Notes: generated by a model not told the origin, from the sequence alone. A DNA stretch of 54,375 nt from Pseudomonadota bacterium (GCA_019348195.1 JAHWJX010000008.1:1-54375); one strand, 5' to 3'. Counted from the stretch's first letter, positions 19,559 to 28,813 are shown. Translations and numbers: made by a program.

Positions 19559-20209
19559 ATGATGAAACGAAACGCCCTCGCCCTCCTGGCCGCCGCCGCG
19601 CTCGCCGCTGCCGCCCCCGCCCTGCCCTCCCTGGCGCAAAGCCGCGGCCAGACGTCCGCCGCGCTGAGCGCCACGGATCGACAGCTGGTGGAGCGCGCGG
19701 GCGCCTATCTGAACAGCCTCAAATCCGCGCGCGGCCGCTTCACCCAGACGGACGCCAACGGCCGCACCACCACAGGGTCCTATGCGCTGAAGCGCCCGGG
19801 CAAGGTCCGCTTCGAATACGACAGGCCGTCCGGCCTGCTGCTGGTGGCCGATGGCCGCAACGCCAGCATCTACGACTCGCGGCTGAAGACCTTCGAGCAG
19901 ACGCCGCTGAACCGCTCGCCCCTGTCGCTGTTTCTCAGCAACAACATCTCGGTCACCAAGGGCAGCATCTCCAGCGTGACCCGGTCCAACAACGGCTTCG
20001 CCTTTTCGGCCCGGGACCGTGGCGGCCTGGCGGACGGTTACGTCACCCTGAACTTCGCCGAGAACCCGCTGCGCCTGACCGGTTGGACGGTGGTCGACGG
20101 CCAGCGCCGGACTACCCGGGTGCGACTGAACACCCTGACGCCCGGCCCCGTGTCCGACAGCCTGTTCGTGCTGAACCGGCCGGCCGGAACCCGCACCGCC
20201 GCCCGCTAA
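19559..20209 (+). CDS. lolA: outer membrane lipoprotein carrier LolA-like protein
   Basis: The 216-aa protein has a signal peptide (MMKRNALALLAAAALAAAAP ending near SLAQS) and the LolA fold. YLNSLKSARGRFTQTDANGR is followed by GSYALKRPGKVRFEYD, LLVADGRNASIYDSRLKTF and FAENPLRLTGWTVVDGQ. LolA accepts lipoproteins from LolCDE in the periplasm and delivers them to the outer membrane. The start is ATG 19559 with GGAG six bases upstream (ATG 19562 also possible). It lies six bases before xth on the same strand. Some proteins of this size in alphaproteobacteria are annotated only as LolA-family, so the exact carrier role is probable rather than certain. Confidence 0.87.
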   Translation: MMKRNALALLAAAALAAAAPALPSLAQSRGQTSAALSATDRQLVERAGAYLNSLKSARGRFTQTDANGRTTTGSYALKRPGKVRFEYDRPSGLLLVADGRNASIYDSRLKTFEQTPLNRSPLSLFLSNNISVTKGSISSVTRSNNGFAFSARDRGGLADGYVTLNFAENPLRLTGWTVVDGQRRTTRVRLNTLTPGPVSDSLFVLNRPAGTRTAAR

Positions 20210-20214
20210 GCCTC

Positions 20215-21021
20215 ATGCGCCTGCGCGTCGCGACCTGGAACATCAACTCCGTGCGCCTCCGCGCGGACCAGGTTGCGCGCTTCGTGGCCGAACAGGGCCC
20301 CGACGTGGTCTGCCTGCAGGAGATCAAGTGCCGCGAGGGCGAGTTCCCCCGCCAGGCCTTCATTGACGCCGGCCTTCCGCACATTCGCATCGCCGGCCAG
20401 AAGGGCTGGCACGGCGTGGCCATCGCTTCGCGCCTGCCCCTCGACCCCGGCCCGCCGGTCGACTTCTGCCGCGAAGGCCACGCCCGCTGCGTGACCGGCG
20501 TCGTGGCCGGCGTGGAAATCGTCAACCTCTACATCCCGGCGGGCGGCGACGTGCCCGACCCTGAGCTGAATCCCAAGTTCGCCCACAAGCTCGACTTCTA
20601 CGAACGCCTCATCGCCTGGACGGGGCGGCGGGATCCTCGGGCGCCCCTGCTGCTCACCGGCGACTTCAACATCGCGCCCGGCGAGAACGACGTCTGGAAC
20701 CATCGCCACATGCTCAAGGTGGTCAGCCACACGCCGCTGGAGATCGAAACCGCCGAACGCCTGCGCGCCTCGCTGGACTTCACCGACCTCGCCCGCGCCT
20801 GCACCCCCTCCGACCAGAAGCTGTTCAGCTGGTGGAGTTATCGCGCCCAGGACTTCCGCGCGTCCAACCGCGGCCTGCGCCTGGATCACCTTTGGGCCTC
20901 GCCCGGCTTGCGCAACCATGCGCTTCGCGCCGGCCCCCTGCACTGCGTCACCCACGACCACGTGCGTGCCTGGACGCGACCCAGCGACCACGTTCCCGTG
21001 GTGGCCGACCTCATCCTTTAG
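20215..21021 (+). CDS. xth: exodeoxyribonuclease III
   Basis: The 268-aa enzyme of the AP endonuclease/exonuclease III family shows all catalytic blocks: WNINSVR near residue 9, LQEIK near residue 36, VNLYIPAGG, TGDFNIAP near residue 144, GLRLDHLWAS near residue 224 and the terminal SDHVPVVADL. It cuts at abasic sites and degrades 3' ends in base-excision repair. The start ATG 20215 lies six bases after the lolA stop; a longer open frame upstream is only the out-of-frame reading of lolA. It converges with the GNAT gene, with one base between stops. Confidence 0.95.
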   Translation: MRLRVATWNINSVRLRADQVARFVAEQGPDVVCLQEIKCREGEFPRQAFIDAGLPHIRIAGQKGWHGVAIASRLPLDPGPPVDFCREGHARCVTGVVAGVEIVNLYIPAGGDVPDPELNPKFAHKLDFYERLIAWTGRRDPRAPLLLTGDFNIAPGENDVWNHRHMLKVVSHTPLEIETAERLRASLDFTDLARACTPSDQKLFSWWSYRAQDFRASNRGLRLDHLWASPGLRNHALRAGPLHCVTHDHVRAWTRPSDHVPVVADLIL

Positions 21022-21022
21022 T

Positions 21023-21547
21023 CTAGAGCGCTCGCGCCATCACGGCGTCGTCGTACTCGCGCCGGCCCACCCGAAACCGCCGCACGCCCACCTGGGAGAA
21101 GCCGTGCCGCTGGTAAAAGCCGATCGCTCGGTCGTTCTGGGCGTAAACGCCCAGCAAGAGCCGCGTCCGTCCCATGGACCGGGCCTCCCGGATGCCCATG
21201 TCCATCAGGCGCGAACCCAGGCCGCCGCCATGGAAACGGCTCAGGAGATAGATCCGCTTGAGCTCAAGATCGCCCTCCGTCGGGTCCGGCGCGGGCAAGT
21301 CCGGCTGGCTCAGCACCGCGTAGCCGATCGGCGCTCCGCCGTGCGCCGCCTCGGCCAGCCAGAGCCGGCTTTGGCCATCGCCCAGCCAGCGAGCATAGGT
21401 CTCGGCCGAATGCGGCGCTTCGCAGTGCTCCAGGATGCCGTCGCCGTCCAGCACGCCTGCGAAGGTCTCCAGAAAGGTGGCGCGGCCCACCAGGGACAGG
21501 GCCGCGGCGTCCGCCGCCCCCGCCAGGCGGAGGGTCGCGGCCGTCAT
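21023..21547 (-). CDS. GNAT family N-acetyltransferase
   Basis: The 174-aa protein has the GNAT pattern: LRLAGAADAAALSLV at the start, then ELKRIYLLSRFHGGGLGSRL, the acetyl-CoA pyrophosphate loop (motif A, near residues 95-115). ARSMGRTRLLLGVYAQNDRA and IGFYQRHGFSQVG form motif B. The start overlaps the stop of the response regulator gene by 4 bases (ATGA), so the two are translationally coupled. The acceptor, small molecule or protein, is not deducible. Confidence 0.9.
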   Translation of the reverse strand: MTAATLRLAGAADAAALSLVGRATFLETFAGVLDGDGILEHCEAPHSAETYARWLGDGQSRLWLAEAAHGGAPIGYAVLSQPDLPAPDPTEGDLELKRIYLLSRFHGGGLGSRLMDMGIREARSMGRTRLLLGVYAQNDRAIGFYQRHGFSQVGVRRFRVGRREYDDAVMARAL

Positions 21548-22227
21548 GCCGCCAGCTTGTAGCCGCCCGCCTCGGTGATCAGCAGGGTGACCCGTCCAGG
21601 CTCCGGCTCGATCTTCTGCCGCAGCCGGTACACGTGCGTCTCCAGGGTGTGCGTGGTCACGCCGGCGTTGTAGCCCCAGACCTCCGTCAACAGCTCTTCC
21701 CGCGGAACCGGCGCGCCTCTGCGGTACAGGTATTTGAGGATGTTGGTCTCCTTGTCGGTCAGCCGGATCTTCTTCTGCCGCTCGTCCACCAGGATCCGGG
21801 CCGCCGGCCGGAACTCATAGGGTCCGATCCGATAGACCGCCGCTTCCGACTGTTCGTGCGAGCGCAGGTGCGCGCGAATCCGCGCCAGCAGCACGCCATA
21901 GCGGAAAGGCTTGGTCACATAGTCGTTGGCTCCGGCGTCCAGCCCGTGCACCTGGTCGGAGTCGGCGTCGGCGGCCGTGAGCATGATCACCGGCGTGCCC
22001 ACGCCCTCGCTCCGCAGCGTCCGCGCGGCCTCCCGCCCGTCGCCGTCCGGCAGGTCCACGTCCAGCAGGATCAGGTCCGCCTGGCCCTGGCGCGCGGCGG
22101 CCAGGCCCTCGGCCACCGTGCCCGCCTCCATCACGCGGAACTCGTCCCCGGACGCCAGCTGCTCGGCCAGCGCGCCGCGCAGATCCTCGTCATCGTCCAC
22201 GATCAGGATGGTCTTGGTCTGGGCCAT
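21544..22227 (-). CDS. cenR: OmpR-family response regulator, CenR-like
   Basis: The 227-aa protein has a receiver domain with the acidic pocket DDDEDL, the phospho-acceptor Asp56 in LLDVDLPDGDG, Thr in MLTAAD and Lys in YVTKPF. An OmpR-type winged helix follows (RLTDKETNILKYLYRRG, then GVTTHTLETHVYRLRQKIEP). GANDYVTKPFRYGVLLARIR and RAHLRSHEQSE closely resemble CenR, the essential envelope regulator of Caulobacter crescentus, and the position near yggS, leuS and parAB agrees. The cognate kinase (CenK) is not in the window. The start is ATG 22227. CenR identity is inferred from recalled similarity; the OmpR family is certain. Confidence 0.85.
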   Translation of the reverse strand: MAQTKTILIVDDDEDLRGALAEQLASGDEFRVMEAGTVAEGLAAARQGQADLILLDVDLPDGDGREAARTLRSEGVGTPVIMLTAADADSDQVHGLDAGANDYVTKPFRYGVLLARIRAHLRSHEQSEAAVYRIGPYEFRPAARILVDERQKKIRLTDKETNILKYLYRRGAPVPREELLTEVWGYNAGVTTHTLETHVYRLRQKIEPEPGRVTLLITEAGGYKLAA

Positions 22228-22273
22228 GGGGGAAGGATGCACAAGGGACGGGGAGGGGGCAAATCCCCTCCGA

Positions 22274-22972
22274 TCACGAGGGCGTGGCCGCCGGGCGCAT
22301 GGGCGCCCGCGCGCCGAACAGGGCGGAGCCCACCCGCACATGGGTGGCCCCGAACCGCACGGCGGTCTCGTAATCGTCGCTCATGCCCATGGACAGCCGG
22401 GCCAGCCCGTTGCGCGCCGCGATCTTGCGCAGGAGAGCGAAGTGCAGGGCCGGCTCCTCCTCCTGCGGCGGGATGCACATAAGGCCCTCGACCTCCAGCC
22501 CGAAGACCTCCCGGGCTTCACGGAGGAAGCCGTCCGCGTCTCGCGGGATCACGCCCGCCTTTTGCGGCTCCTCGCCTGTGTTCACCTGCACCAAGAGCCG
22601 GGGGAGGGGGCCTCCCGTTCGCTCCCGCACCTCGGCCAGGGTCCGCAGCAGCTTGGGCCGGTCCACGGTCTCGACCACGTCGAACAGGGCGCAGGCGTCT
22701 TGCGCCTTGTTGGATTGCAAGGGCCCGATCAGCCTCAGCTCCAGCCCGGGCAGGTCGCGGCGCCCGGCCCAACGCCCTTGGGCCTCCTGCACCCGGTTCT
22801 CGCCGAAAACGCGGTGGCCCGCGGCCAGAACAGGCGCGATCGCGTCCCAGGGCTGTTGCTTCGACACCGCCGTCAGGGTGATCTCGCCCGGGTCTCGCCC
22901 CACCGCGCGCGCGGCCGCGCCGATGCGGTCGAGCAGCTGGGCGCGGGCGAGGACGGGATCGAGCTCAGGCAT
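22274..22972 (-). CDS. yggS: YggS family pyridoxal-phosphate homeostasis protein
   Basis: The 232-aa single-domain TIM-barrel protein has the PLP-binding Lys38 in LTAVSKQQP, then FGENRVQEAQGRW, LIGPLQSNKA, LLVQVNTGEEPQKAG and LSMGMSDDYETAVRFGATHVRVGSALFG at the phosphate-binding end. Members bind PLP and buffer its level and amino acid pools, without a defined catalytic reaction. The ATG at 22972 is divergent from and overlaps by two bases the start of the thiE-like gene at 22971, so the two promoters must lie inside the opposite genes. Confidence 0.94.
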   Translation of the reverse strand: MPELDPVLARAQLLDRIGAAARAVGRDPGEITLTAVSKQQPWDAIAPVLAAGHRVFGENRVQEAQGRWAGRRDLPGLELRLIGPLQSNKAQDACALFDVVETVDRPKLLRTLAEVRERTGGPLPRLLVQVNTGEEPQKAGVIPRDADGFLREAREVFGLEVEGLMCIPPQEEEPALHFALLRKIAARNGLARLSMGMSDDYETAVRFGATHVRVGSALFGARAPMRPAATPS

Positions 22973-23594
22973 GAACAACACGGGCGAGGGGAGGACGGCG
23001 CTGGTCCGGACGGCGCGCAGGCTAGGCCGGGCACGCTCCGGACGGAAGCCGTTCGCCACCCTGGTGCTGATGACCGACCCGGTCCGCACCCCGGACCCGG
23101 CGGGGGTCGCAACCGGCCTGCCGCGCGGGGCGGCCGTCATCCTGCGCACCTTCGGCGCCCCGGACGCGCTGGCGACCGCGCTCAAATTGCGCGACCTCAC
23201 GCGCCGACGCGGCCTGCTGCTGCTGATCGGGGCCGACGAGGCCCTGGCCGCGCGGGTCAGGGCGGACGGCTTGCATATGCCCGAACGCCGCGTGCGGGAG
23301 CTCCCGCGCATCCGCGCCCGTCACCCCCGCTGGATCTTTACGGCCGCGGCGCACTCGCCCCGTGCGGTGCGCCGCGCTGAAAAGGCGGGAGCCGACGCCA
23401 TCCTGCTGTCCGCCGTCTTCCCGAGCCGGAGCGCCTCGGCTCGAACTCCCCTGGGCCCCGTCCGGTTCGCGCGCATGGTCCGGGCGACGAAGGCCCCCGT
23501 CCTGGCGCTGGGGGGCGTCAATACCCACACCGCCGGGCGTTTGCTGCGAACGGGCGCGGCGGGCCTGGCGGCCGTCGACGCCTGGCTGGATTAG
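22971..23594 (+). CDS. thiamine-phosphate synthase-like protein (ThiE/TenI family)
   Basis: The 207-aa protein follows the ThiE/TenI barrel: FATLVLMTDPVRTPDPAGVA, AVILRTFGAPDALATALKLR, LLLLIGADEALAARVRADGL (the usual GADGVHLP loop reads RADGLHMPE), DAILLSAVFPSRS and PVLALGGVNTHTA. The residues that bind the pyrimidine phosphate in true ThiE are partly altered, so it may be a TenI-like or divergent ThiE enzyme. The ATG at 22971 overlaps the divergent yggS start. The stop overlaps the convergent ntrZ-like gene by four bases. Confidence 0.8.
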   Translation: MNNTGEGRTALVRTARRLGRARSGRKPFATLVLMTDPVRTPDPAGVATGLPRGAAVILRTFGAPDALATALKLRDLTRRRGLLLLIGADEALAARVRADGLHMPERRVRELPRIRARHPRWIFTAAAHSPRAVRRAEKAGADAILLSAVFPSRSASARTPLGPVRFARMVRATKAPVLALGGVNTHTAGRLLRTGAAGLAAVDAWLD

Positions 23595-23992
23595 AACTGG
23601 AACTTGGTTTCGAGGCGCACGCGGGCGCCGCGATCGTCCGGCGTCACGCGCTCCGGCTTCAGCTTGTCGTCGAGCCGGACCGAACCGCCCACGCGAACCG
23701 ATGGGGTCACCCGGAAAAAGGCGCCGGCCTCCAGATCGCGCAGCTTGCGCTCGCGCTGCAAGGGCTCGTCCACATCGACATTGACGCTCCAGCGCCCCTT
23801 GTCGTTGAACTTGAGGGAGGTGGTCGACGCCGGGGCGCCGCTGCGGATGGCTTCGTTTATCGAGGCGCGGGATTCGGCCTTGGCTCGCGCCGTTTGCGCG
23901 GACGCCGCCTCGGCGGTCAGGAGACCGATCAAGAGAGCGCCTGCCGCCGCTGCCAACCTGAAACCCGACGCCATCAGACGTGACCTGCCCAC
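23591..23992 (-). CDS. NtrZ-like periplasmic regulatory protein
   Basis: The 133-aa protein has a signal peptide (GALLIGLLTAEAASAQT, cleavage near residue 33). The mature C-terminus runs SLKFNDKGRWSVNVDVDEP, DLEAGAFFRVTPSVRVGGSV and ARVRLETKFQF. This pattern resembles NtrZ of Caulobacter crescentus, a periplasmic protein that restrains the phosphatase activity of the NtrY histidine kinase. It could also be read as a small outer-membrane-like beta protein ending in Phe. No ntrXY genes are in the window, so the partner would be encoded elsewhere. The start is ATG 23992 (ATG 23974 is possible). Confidence 0.7.
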   Translation of the reverse strand: MGRSRLMASGFRLAAAAGALLIGLLTAEAASAQTARAKAESRASINEAIRSGAPASTTSLKFNDKGRWSVNVDVDEPLQRERKLRDLEAGAFFRVTPSVRVGGSVRLDDKLKPERVTPDDRGARVRLETKFQF

Positions 23993-24253
23993 CAGAATGC
24001 CGGTTCTGAACGCCGGCCCTTGCCAACCGCATTAGGGGGGCCGGAGTTTCAGCGTCAACGCGTCGAAGGCCGGATCGGCCGCTCGCCGGAACGATCTCCG
24101 CTTCCATGTGGCGCAGGCGACACGGGTGTTCCGCCCTGAGCGCGGCCATGTTAACCCCGCCGCAAGTTCGCCACAGCGTCAGCCCAAGGCTGGCGAAGCC
24201 TGGCGCTTGCGCCGCGAGGCCCGCGGCCGTCCATACGGAGCTTGGAGCAGCTT

Positions 24254-24688
24254 ATGTCGATCTTCCGCCGCGCGTCGGTCCTCGCACTGGCCTCGGCCCT
24301 GGTCCTGCCTCTGACGGCCTGCGGGGGAAACCGCGGCCGCGTGGCGGCCGATGCGCCCGTGCAGTCCAGCCAGGTGAACGCCTACCTCTGGCGAGCAACC
24401 CTGGACACCCTGGCTTTCATGCCGCTGGCCTCCGCCGATCCGTACGGCGGGGTGGTGATCACCGACTGGTACGCCAACCCCGAAAAGCCCGATGAGCGCT
24501 TCAAGGCCACCGTCTACATCTTGGACACCCGCCTGCGCGCCGACGGCCTGAACGTGTCGGTCTTCAAACAAACGCGTGACTCGGCGGGCGCCTGGATCGA
24601 CGCGCCCCTCGCCGGCCAGACCGACACGGATATCGAGAACGCCATTCTGACGCGTGCGCGGCAGTTGCGGCTGTCCGACGTGGGCTGA
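24254..24688 (+). CDS. DUF3576 lipoprotein
   Basis: The 144-aa protein begins [20 protein letters not shown] with the lipobox LTAC (Cys near residue 23), so it is a predicted lipoprotein. The body matches the DUF3576 family of alphaproteobacteria: [54 protein letters not shown] and [13 protein letters not shown]. The function is unknown; the family is conserved upstream of leuS in this group, as here. ATG 24254 has GGAGC upstream. The leuS start follows after 26 bases, so the genes are probably co-transcribed with leuS, lptE and holA. Confidence 0.88.
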   Translation: MSIFRRASVLALASALVLPLTACGGNRGRVAADAPVQSSQVNAYLWRATLDTLAFMPLASADPYGGVVITDWYANPEKPDERFKATVYILDTRLRADGLNVSVFKQTRDSAGAWIDAPLAGQTDTDIENAILTRARQLRLSDVG

Positions 24689-24714
24689 TACCCCCGCCCC
24701 ATGAGGGGGTTCGC

Positions 24715-27261
24715 GTGAGCCGTTACGATCCAAAGACCGCCGAGCCGCATTGGCGCGCCGCCTGGGAGGCCGCCGATGTCTTCCGCGCGCGCGAACCCGG
24801 CGAGCCGGGAGGCGAGAGACCCAAATATTACGTTCTTGAGATGTTCCCCTACCCCTCGGGGCGCATCCACATGGGCCATGTGCGCAACTACGCCATGGGT
24901 GACGTGGTGGCGCGGTTCAAACGGGCCCAGGGTTTCAACGTGCTGCACCCCATGGGCTGGGACGCCTTCGGCCTGCCGGCCGAGAACGCCGCCATGGAGC
25001 GGGGGATCAACCCTAAGGTCTGGACCTATCAGAACATCGCCAGCATGCGCGAGCAGCTCAAACTGCTCGGGCTGTCTCTGGACTGGAGTCGCGAGTTCGC
25101 CACCTGCGACCCGGAATACTACGGCAAGCAGCAGGCCTGGTTTGTGGACCTGCTGGCCCGCGATCTGGTCTATCGCCGCGAAGCCACGGTCAATTGGGAT
25201 CCAGTCGACCAAACCGTGCTGGCCAACGAACAGGTGGTCGACGGACGCGGCTGGCGCTCCGGCGCGGTGGTCGAAAAGCGCAAGCTCACCCAATGGTTCC
25301 TGCGCATCACCGACTACGCCGAGGACCTGATCCAGGGCCTGGAGACGCTGGATCGCTGGCCCGACAAGGTCCGCACCATGCAGGAGAACTGGATCGGCAA
25401 GAGCCGCGGCCTGCGTATGCGGTTCGGCTTTTCCGGAGAGGCTCCGGCAGGGTTCGAGGACGGCCTCGAGGTCTACACCACCCGGCCGGACACCCTGTTC
25501 GGCGCCAGCTTCCTGGCCATCGCGCCCGATCATCCGATCACGGAGGGGCTGGCCGCGCGGAGACCGGAGATCGCCGAGTTCGTCGCCCGGGCCCGGGCCG
25601 GCGGGGCCTCCGAGGCTGAGCTCGAGACGGGCGAGAAGCTGGGCTTCGATACCGGTATGGCCGTGGTTCATCCGTTCACTTCCGACCTGGTTCTACCGGT
25701 CTGGATCGCGAACTTCGTGCTCATGGAGTACGGCACGGGAGCGATCTTCGGCTGCCCGGCGCACGATCAGCGCGACCTGGAGTTCGCCCGGAAATACGGT
25801 CTGCCGGTGCGTCCCGTGGTCTTGCCGCCCGGAGCAGACCCCGAGACGTTCCACGTGGAACAGGACGCCTATGTCGGACCCGGCCGGATCTACCGGTCGG
25901 ACTTCTTGAACGGGCTGGACATCGAGACCGCCAAGGCCGAGGCGATCGCCCGGATCGAGGCCCAGGGGCAAGGGCAGGGGGCCACAGTCTACCGTCTGCG
26001 CGACTGGGGCGTCTCGCGCCAGCGGTACTGGGGTTGTCCGATTCCCATCATCCACTGCGCGGACTGCGGGCCCGTGCCGGTCCCCAGGGACCAGCTACCG
26101 GTCGAGCTCCCGGAGGACGTCAGCTTCGACCGGCCAGGAAATCCGCTCCTTCGCCATCCGACGTGGCGGCACGTCAGCTGTCCCGAATGCAGGGGTCCCG
26201 GCGAGCGCGAGACCGACACCCTCGACACCTTCGTGGACAGTTCCTGGTACTTCGCCCGCTTCACCGACACCCGGGCCGAGGCGCCGATCGGCCCCGCCGC
26301 GAACCACTGGCTGCCGGTGGACCAGTACATCGGCGGCGTCGAACATGCAGTGTTGCACCTGCTCTACGCCCGCTTCATCACGCGGGCGCTGACGGATGCG
26401 GGCCAACTCTCCGTTCGCGAACCTTTCGCTGGCTTGTTCACTCAGGGCATGGTCACCCACGAGACATTCAAGAGCTCCGTCGACGGACGCTGGCTTGAGC
26501 CGTCGGAGGTGGAGGCGCGAGGCGGCGTATGGCTGGAACGCGGGTCCGGCCGCCCGGCCATACCGGGCGGCGTCGAGAAGATGTCCAAGTCCAAGAAAAA
26601 CGTCGTGGCTCCGGAGGGCGTGATCGAGAGCCACGGCGTGGACGCCGCACGGCTGTTCGTGCTCTCGGACTCCCCGCCCGAGCGGGACGTGCAATGGAGC
26701 GCTGCGGGCCTGGAGGGCGCATGGCGCTTCATGCACCGCGTCTGGGCCGAGTTCGACAACCTGGACGGCGGAACAGGGGACGGCGGCGATGAGCTTCGGC
26801 GCGCCACCCACAAGACCATCAAGGCGGTGACGGACGGGCTGGACCAGTTCCGCTTCAACACAGCCGTGGCGCGCCTGCACGAGTTCGTCGGCGCGCTGCG
26901 GAACTCCCCCGCGGCGGGGAGCGCGCGGCGGGAGGCCCTGACGGCCCTGGCCTGTCTGATCTCGCCCTTCACACCCCACTTGGCCGAGGCCTGCTGGGAG
27001 CGGCTCGGTCAGGCCGGCCTGGTCGCCGAGGCGGTCTGGCCGGCCTATGATCCGGGCCTGGCCCAGGACGAGGAGAAGATCCTGCCCGTTCAAATCAACG
27101 GCAAGCGCCGCGGCGTGATCCGCGCCGCGCCCGGGACGCCGCCCGACGCCGTCGAGCGGATCGCGCTGGAGGACGCCGAGGTTCGGCGTCACCTCCAGGG
27201 TATGGCCATTCGCAAGGTGATCGTCGTACCCGATCGCATCATCAACATCGTCGCGGGATGA
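24715..27261 (+). CDS. leuS: leucyl-tRNA synthetase
   Basis: The 848-aa class I synthetase charges tRNA-Leu. The HIGH-type motif is [15 protein letters not shown] near residue 45, followed by [16 protein letters not shown]. The CP1 editing domain includes [12 protein letters not shown] and [15 protein letters not shown]. The later catalytic core has [13 protein letters not shown] and the KMSKS loop EKMSKSKKN near residue 622, and an anticodon domain ends the protein. Length is normal. The start is GTG 24715 ([14 protein letters not shown]) with AGGGGG upstream. The codons for FHVEQ near residue 378 contain a perfect parS core (25848-25861). The stop overlaps lptE by four bases. Confidence 0.97.
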   Translation: MSRYDPKTAEPHWRAAWEAADVFRAREPGEPGGERPKYYVLEMFPYPSGRIHMGHVRNYAMGDVVARFKRAQGFNVLHPMGWDAFGLPAENAAMERGINPKVWTYQNIASMREQLKLLGLSLDWSREFATCDPEYYGKQQAWFVDLLARDLVYRREATVNWDPVDQTVLANEQVVDGRGWRSGAVVEKRKLTQWFLRITDYAEDLIQGLETLDRWPDKVRTMQENWIGKSRGLRMRFGFSGEAPAGFEDGLEVYTTRPDTLFGASFLAIAPDHPITEGLAARRPEIAEFVARARAGGASEAELETGEKLGFDTGMAVVHPFTSDLVLPVWIANFVLMEYGTGAIFGCPAHDQRDLEFARKYGLPVRPVVLPPGADPETFHVEQDAYVGPGRIYRSDFLNGLDIETAKAEAIARIEAQGQGQGATVYRLRDWGVSRQRYWGCPIPIIHCADCGPVPVPRDQLPVELPEDVSFDRPGNPLLRHPTWRHVSCPECRGPGERETDTLDTFVDSSWYFARFTDTRAEAPIGPAANHWLPVDQYIGGVEHAVLHLLYARFITRALTDAGQLSVREPFAGLFTQGMVTHETFKSSVDGRWLEPSEVEARGGVWLERGSGRPAIPGGVEKMSKSKKNVVAPEGVIESHGVDAARLFVLSDSPPERDVQWSAAGLEGAWRFMHRVWAEFDNLDGGTGDGGDELRRATHKTIKAVTDGLDQFRFNTAVARLHEFVGALRNSPAAGSARREALTALACLISPFTPHLAEACWERLGQAGLVAEAVWPAYDPGLAQDEEKILPVQINGKRRGVIRAAPGTPPDAVERIALEDAEVRRHLQGMAIRKVIVVPDRIINIVAG
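25848..25861. promoter_or_regulatory. parS: parS-like site inside leuS
   Basis: GTTCCACGTGGAAC is a perfect 14-bp palindrome of the ParB-binding parS type, lying in the leuS editing-domain codons. It is about 7 kb from the parS pair at 33044 and 33094 and about 13 kb from the predicted origin. The outer positions are C and A rather than T and A. Confidence 0.65.
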
Positions 27262-27770
27262 CCATGCGCCCAGCACTCGCCGCCATCGCTACGACCGTCC
27301 TCCTTTCCGGATGCGGCTTCAGCCCGCTGTACGCGCAACGCGGGGTCACCCCTGGACTGTCCGCGATCGAGGTTGACGCGCCCCAGACCCGCACAGGCTA
27401 CCTGCTGCGCGAGGAGCTGGATGACGCCTTCGCGCGCAACCCTGGCCGGGCCCCGCTGTATCGGCTGGCGCTGCGCGTCGATGAGGATCGCCGGGCGAGG
27501 GGGCTGCGCATCAATGATGTGGCCAGCCGCTATGAGGTCCTGCTGCGGGTGGACTATTCGCTCCTCAGCGTTGGCGGCGCGGCCACGCCCCTGACCCAGG
27601 GGCGTGCGGAGGTGAGCGTCACCTATGACGCGCCCGACCAGCCCTATGCGGGGATCGCAGCGCAGACGGACGGCCAGGAACGAGCGGCCGCCCAGGCCGC
27701 GCAACGGATCCGGCTCGACCTCGCCCGGTGGTTCGCCTTGAGCGAACGCGCCCCGCGCCCAACGCCGTGA
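27258..27770 (+). CDS. lptE: LPS-assembly lipoprotein LptE
   Basis: The 170-aa protein begins with a lipoprotein signal ([16 protein letters not shown], lipobox LSGC with Cys near residue 19). The CGF(S/R)PLY start is the hallmark of alphaproteobacterial LptE. The rest gives alternating strands and helices ([36 protein letters not shown]) and a charged C-terminal helix. LptE plugs the LptD barrel that inserts lipopolysaccharide in the outer membrane. It sits between leuS and holA as in other proteobacteria, with ATGA overlap to leuS and GTGA overlap to holA. Confidence 0.92.
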   Translation: MTMRPALAAIATTVLLSGCGFSPLYAQRGVTPGLSAIEVDAPQTRTGYLLREELDDAFARNPGRAPLYRLALRVDEDRRARGLRINDVASRYEVLLRVDYSLLSVGGAATPLTQGRAEVSVTYDAPDQPYAGIAAQTDGQERAAAQAAQRIRLDLARWFALSERAPRPTP

Positions 27771-28813
27771 TCCTGGCCAAGGCGGCGGAAGCGGACCGCT
27801 TTCTCGCCAACCCGCCTTCGACCGTTCGCGCGGCGGTGATCCACGGAAGGGACCGTAGCGGTGTTCGCGAGCGGGCCGACGGCCTGGCCGGCCGGCTGGT
27901 TCCAGACCTGGCCGACCCATTCGCCGTGGGGGTGATTGGGGAGGGGGACTCCGATGACATAGGCCGACTCGCGGACGAACTCTCGGCCCTCTCCTTGCTC
28001 GGCGGGGCTCGACTGGTTCGCGTTCAGCTCGCGGAGCGAGTGGGAGCCGACCGCGCCGCCGCCGAGGCTCTGAAAGCCCACCTGGATGGACGCTACAATC
28101 CTGAGGCCTTTCTGCTGATCGAAGCCGGCGCCCTGGCCAAGGACTCCGCTCTGAGGCGCGCGGCGGAGGCGTCCAAGATAGCCGCCTGTCTTCCCGTCTA
28201 TGACGATGAGCCTGGAGACCTGACCCGCCTGGTGCGGGAGAGCCTCGCGCGCGACGGCGTCAGCCTCACCTCCGAGGCGCTGGAGCTGTTCACCGCGCGC
28301 CTGCCGCGTGAACGCGGCGTGCTCCGGCAAGAGGTGGAGCGGCTGGTCCTGTACCTGGGTCCGGGCTCAGGCACGGTGGGCGATCCCGAGCTCCTGTCCC
28401 GTCACCTCGGGGCGACCGCGGAGGCGTCACTCTCCGATGCCGCCTCCGACGCCGCTGGCGGCCGGGTTCGCCCGGCCTTGGAAGGCCTCAACCGGGCCGC
28501 GGCCGAAGGGGAGGGTGGAGTGGCCGCTGTCCGGGTCATGGGGCAGCACCTCGCCCGGCTGAGGCGAATCCGCACGGCCGTGGACAACGGCGCCCAAGCG
28601 CAGGGGGCCGCCAAGGCCGCCGGCGTATTCTGGAAGGCGGAACGCGAGGTCTTGCGGCAGCATCGGGCCTGGACGGCCGACGCCCTGGATCGCGCTCAGG
28701 CGGACACCGCAGCGGCGGACCGCGCCTGCAAGGCCGCGGGCGCGCCTGATGCTCTGCTAGCCGAACGGCTATACCTGGGACTGGCGGCCCAGGCTCGACG
28801 GCTGGGCCTCTAG
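27767..28813 (+). CDS. holA: DNA polymerase III, delta subunit
   Basis: The 348-aa protein is the clamp-loader delta subunit, which opens the beta clamp. It has the domain order of the family: AAVIHGRDRSGVRERADGLA (degenerate AAA+ start without Walker residues), ALSLLGGARLVRVQLAER, AFLLIEAGALAKDSALRR, LTSEALELFTARLPRERGVL and the C-terminal collar domain. The start is GTG 27767, overlapping lptE by four bases. The stop codon shares CTAG with the stop of parB on the opposite strand, so the two genes meet tail to tail with a 4-base overlap. Confidence 0.94.
   Translation: MILAKAAEADRFLANPPSTVRAAVIHGRDRSGVRERADGLAGRLVPDLADPFAVGVIGEGDSDDIGRLADELSALSLLGGARLVRVQLAERVGADRAAAEALKAHLDGRYNPEAFLLIEAGALAKDSALRRAAEASKIAACLPVYDDEPGDLTRLVRESLARDGVSLTSEALELFTARLPRERGVLRQEVERLVLYLGPGSGTVGDPELLSRHLGATAEASLSDAASDAAGGRVRPALEGLNRAAAEGEGGVAAVRVMGQHLARLRRIRTAVDNGAQAQGAAKAAGVFWKAEREVLRQHRAWTADALDRAQADTAAADRACKAAGAPDALLAERLYLGLAAQARRLGL

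Noticed and set aside
24141-24160. TTAACC upstream of the DUF3576 gene as a CtrA site
   Set aside because: Only one half-site is present; no second TTAA follows at the seven-base spacing.
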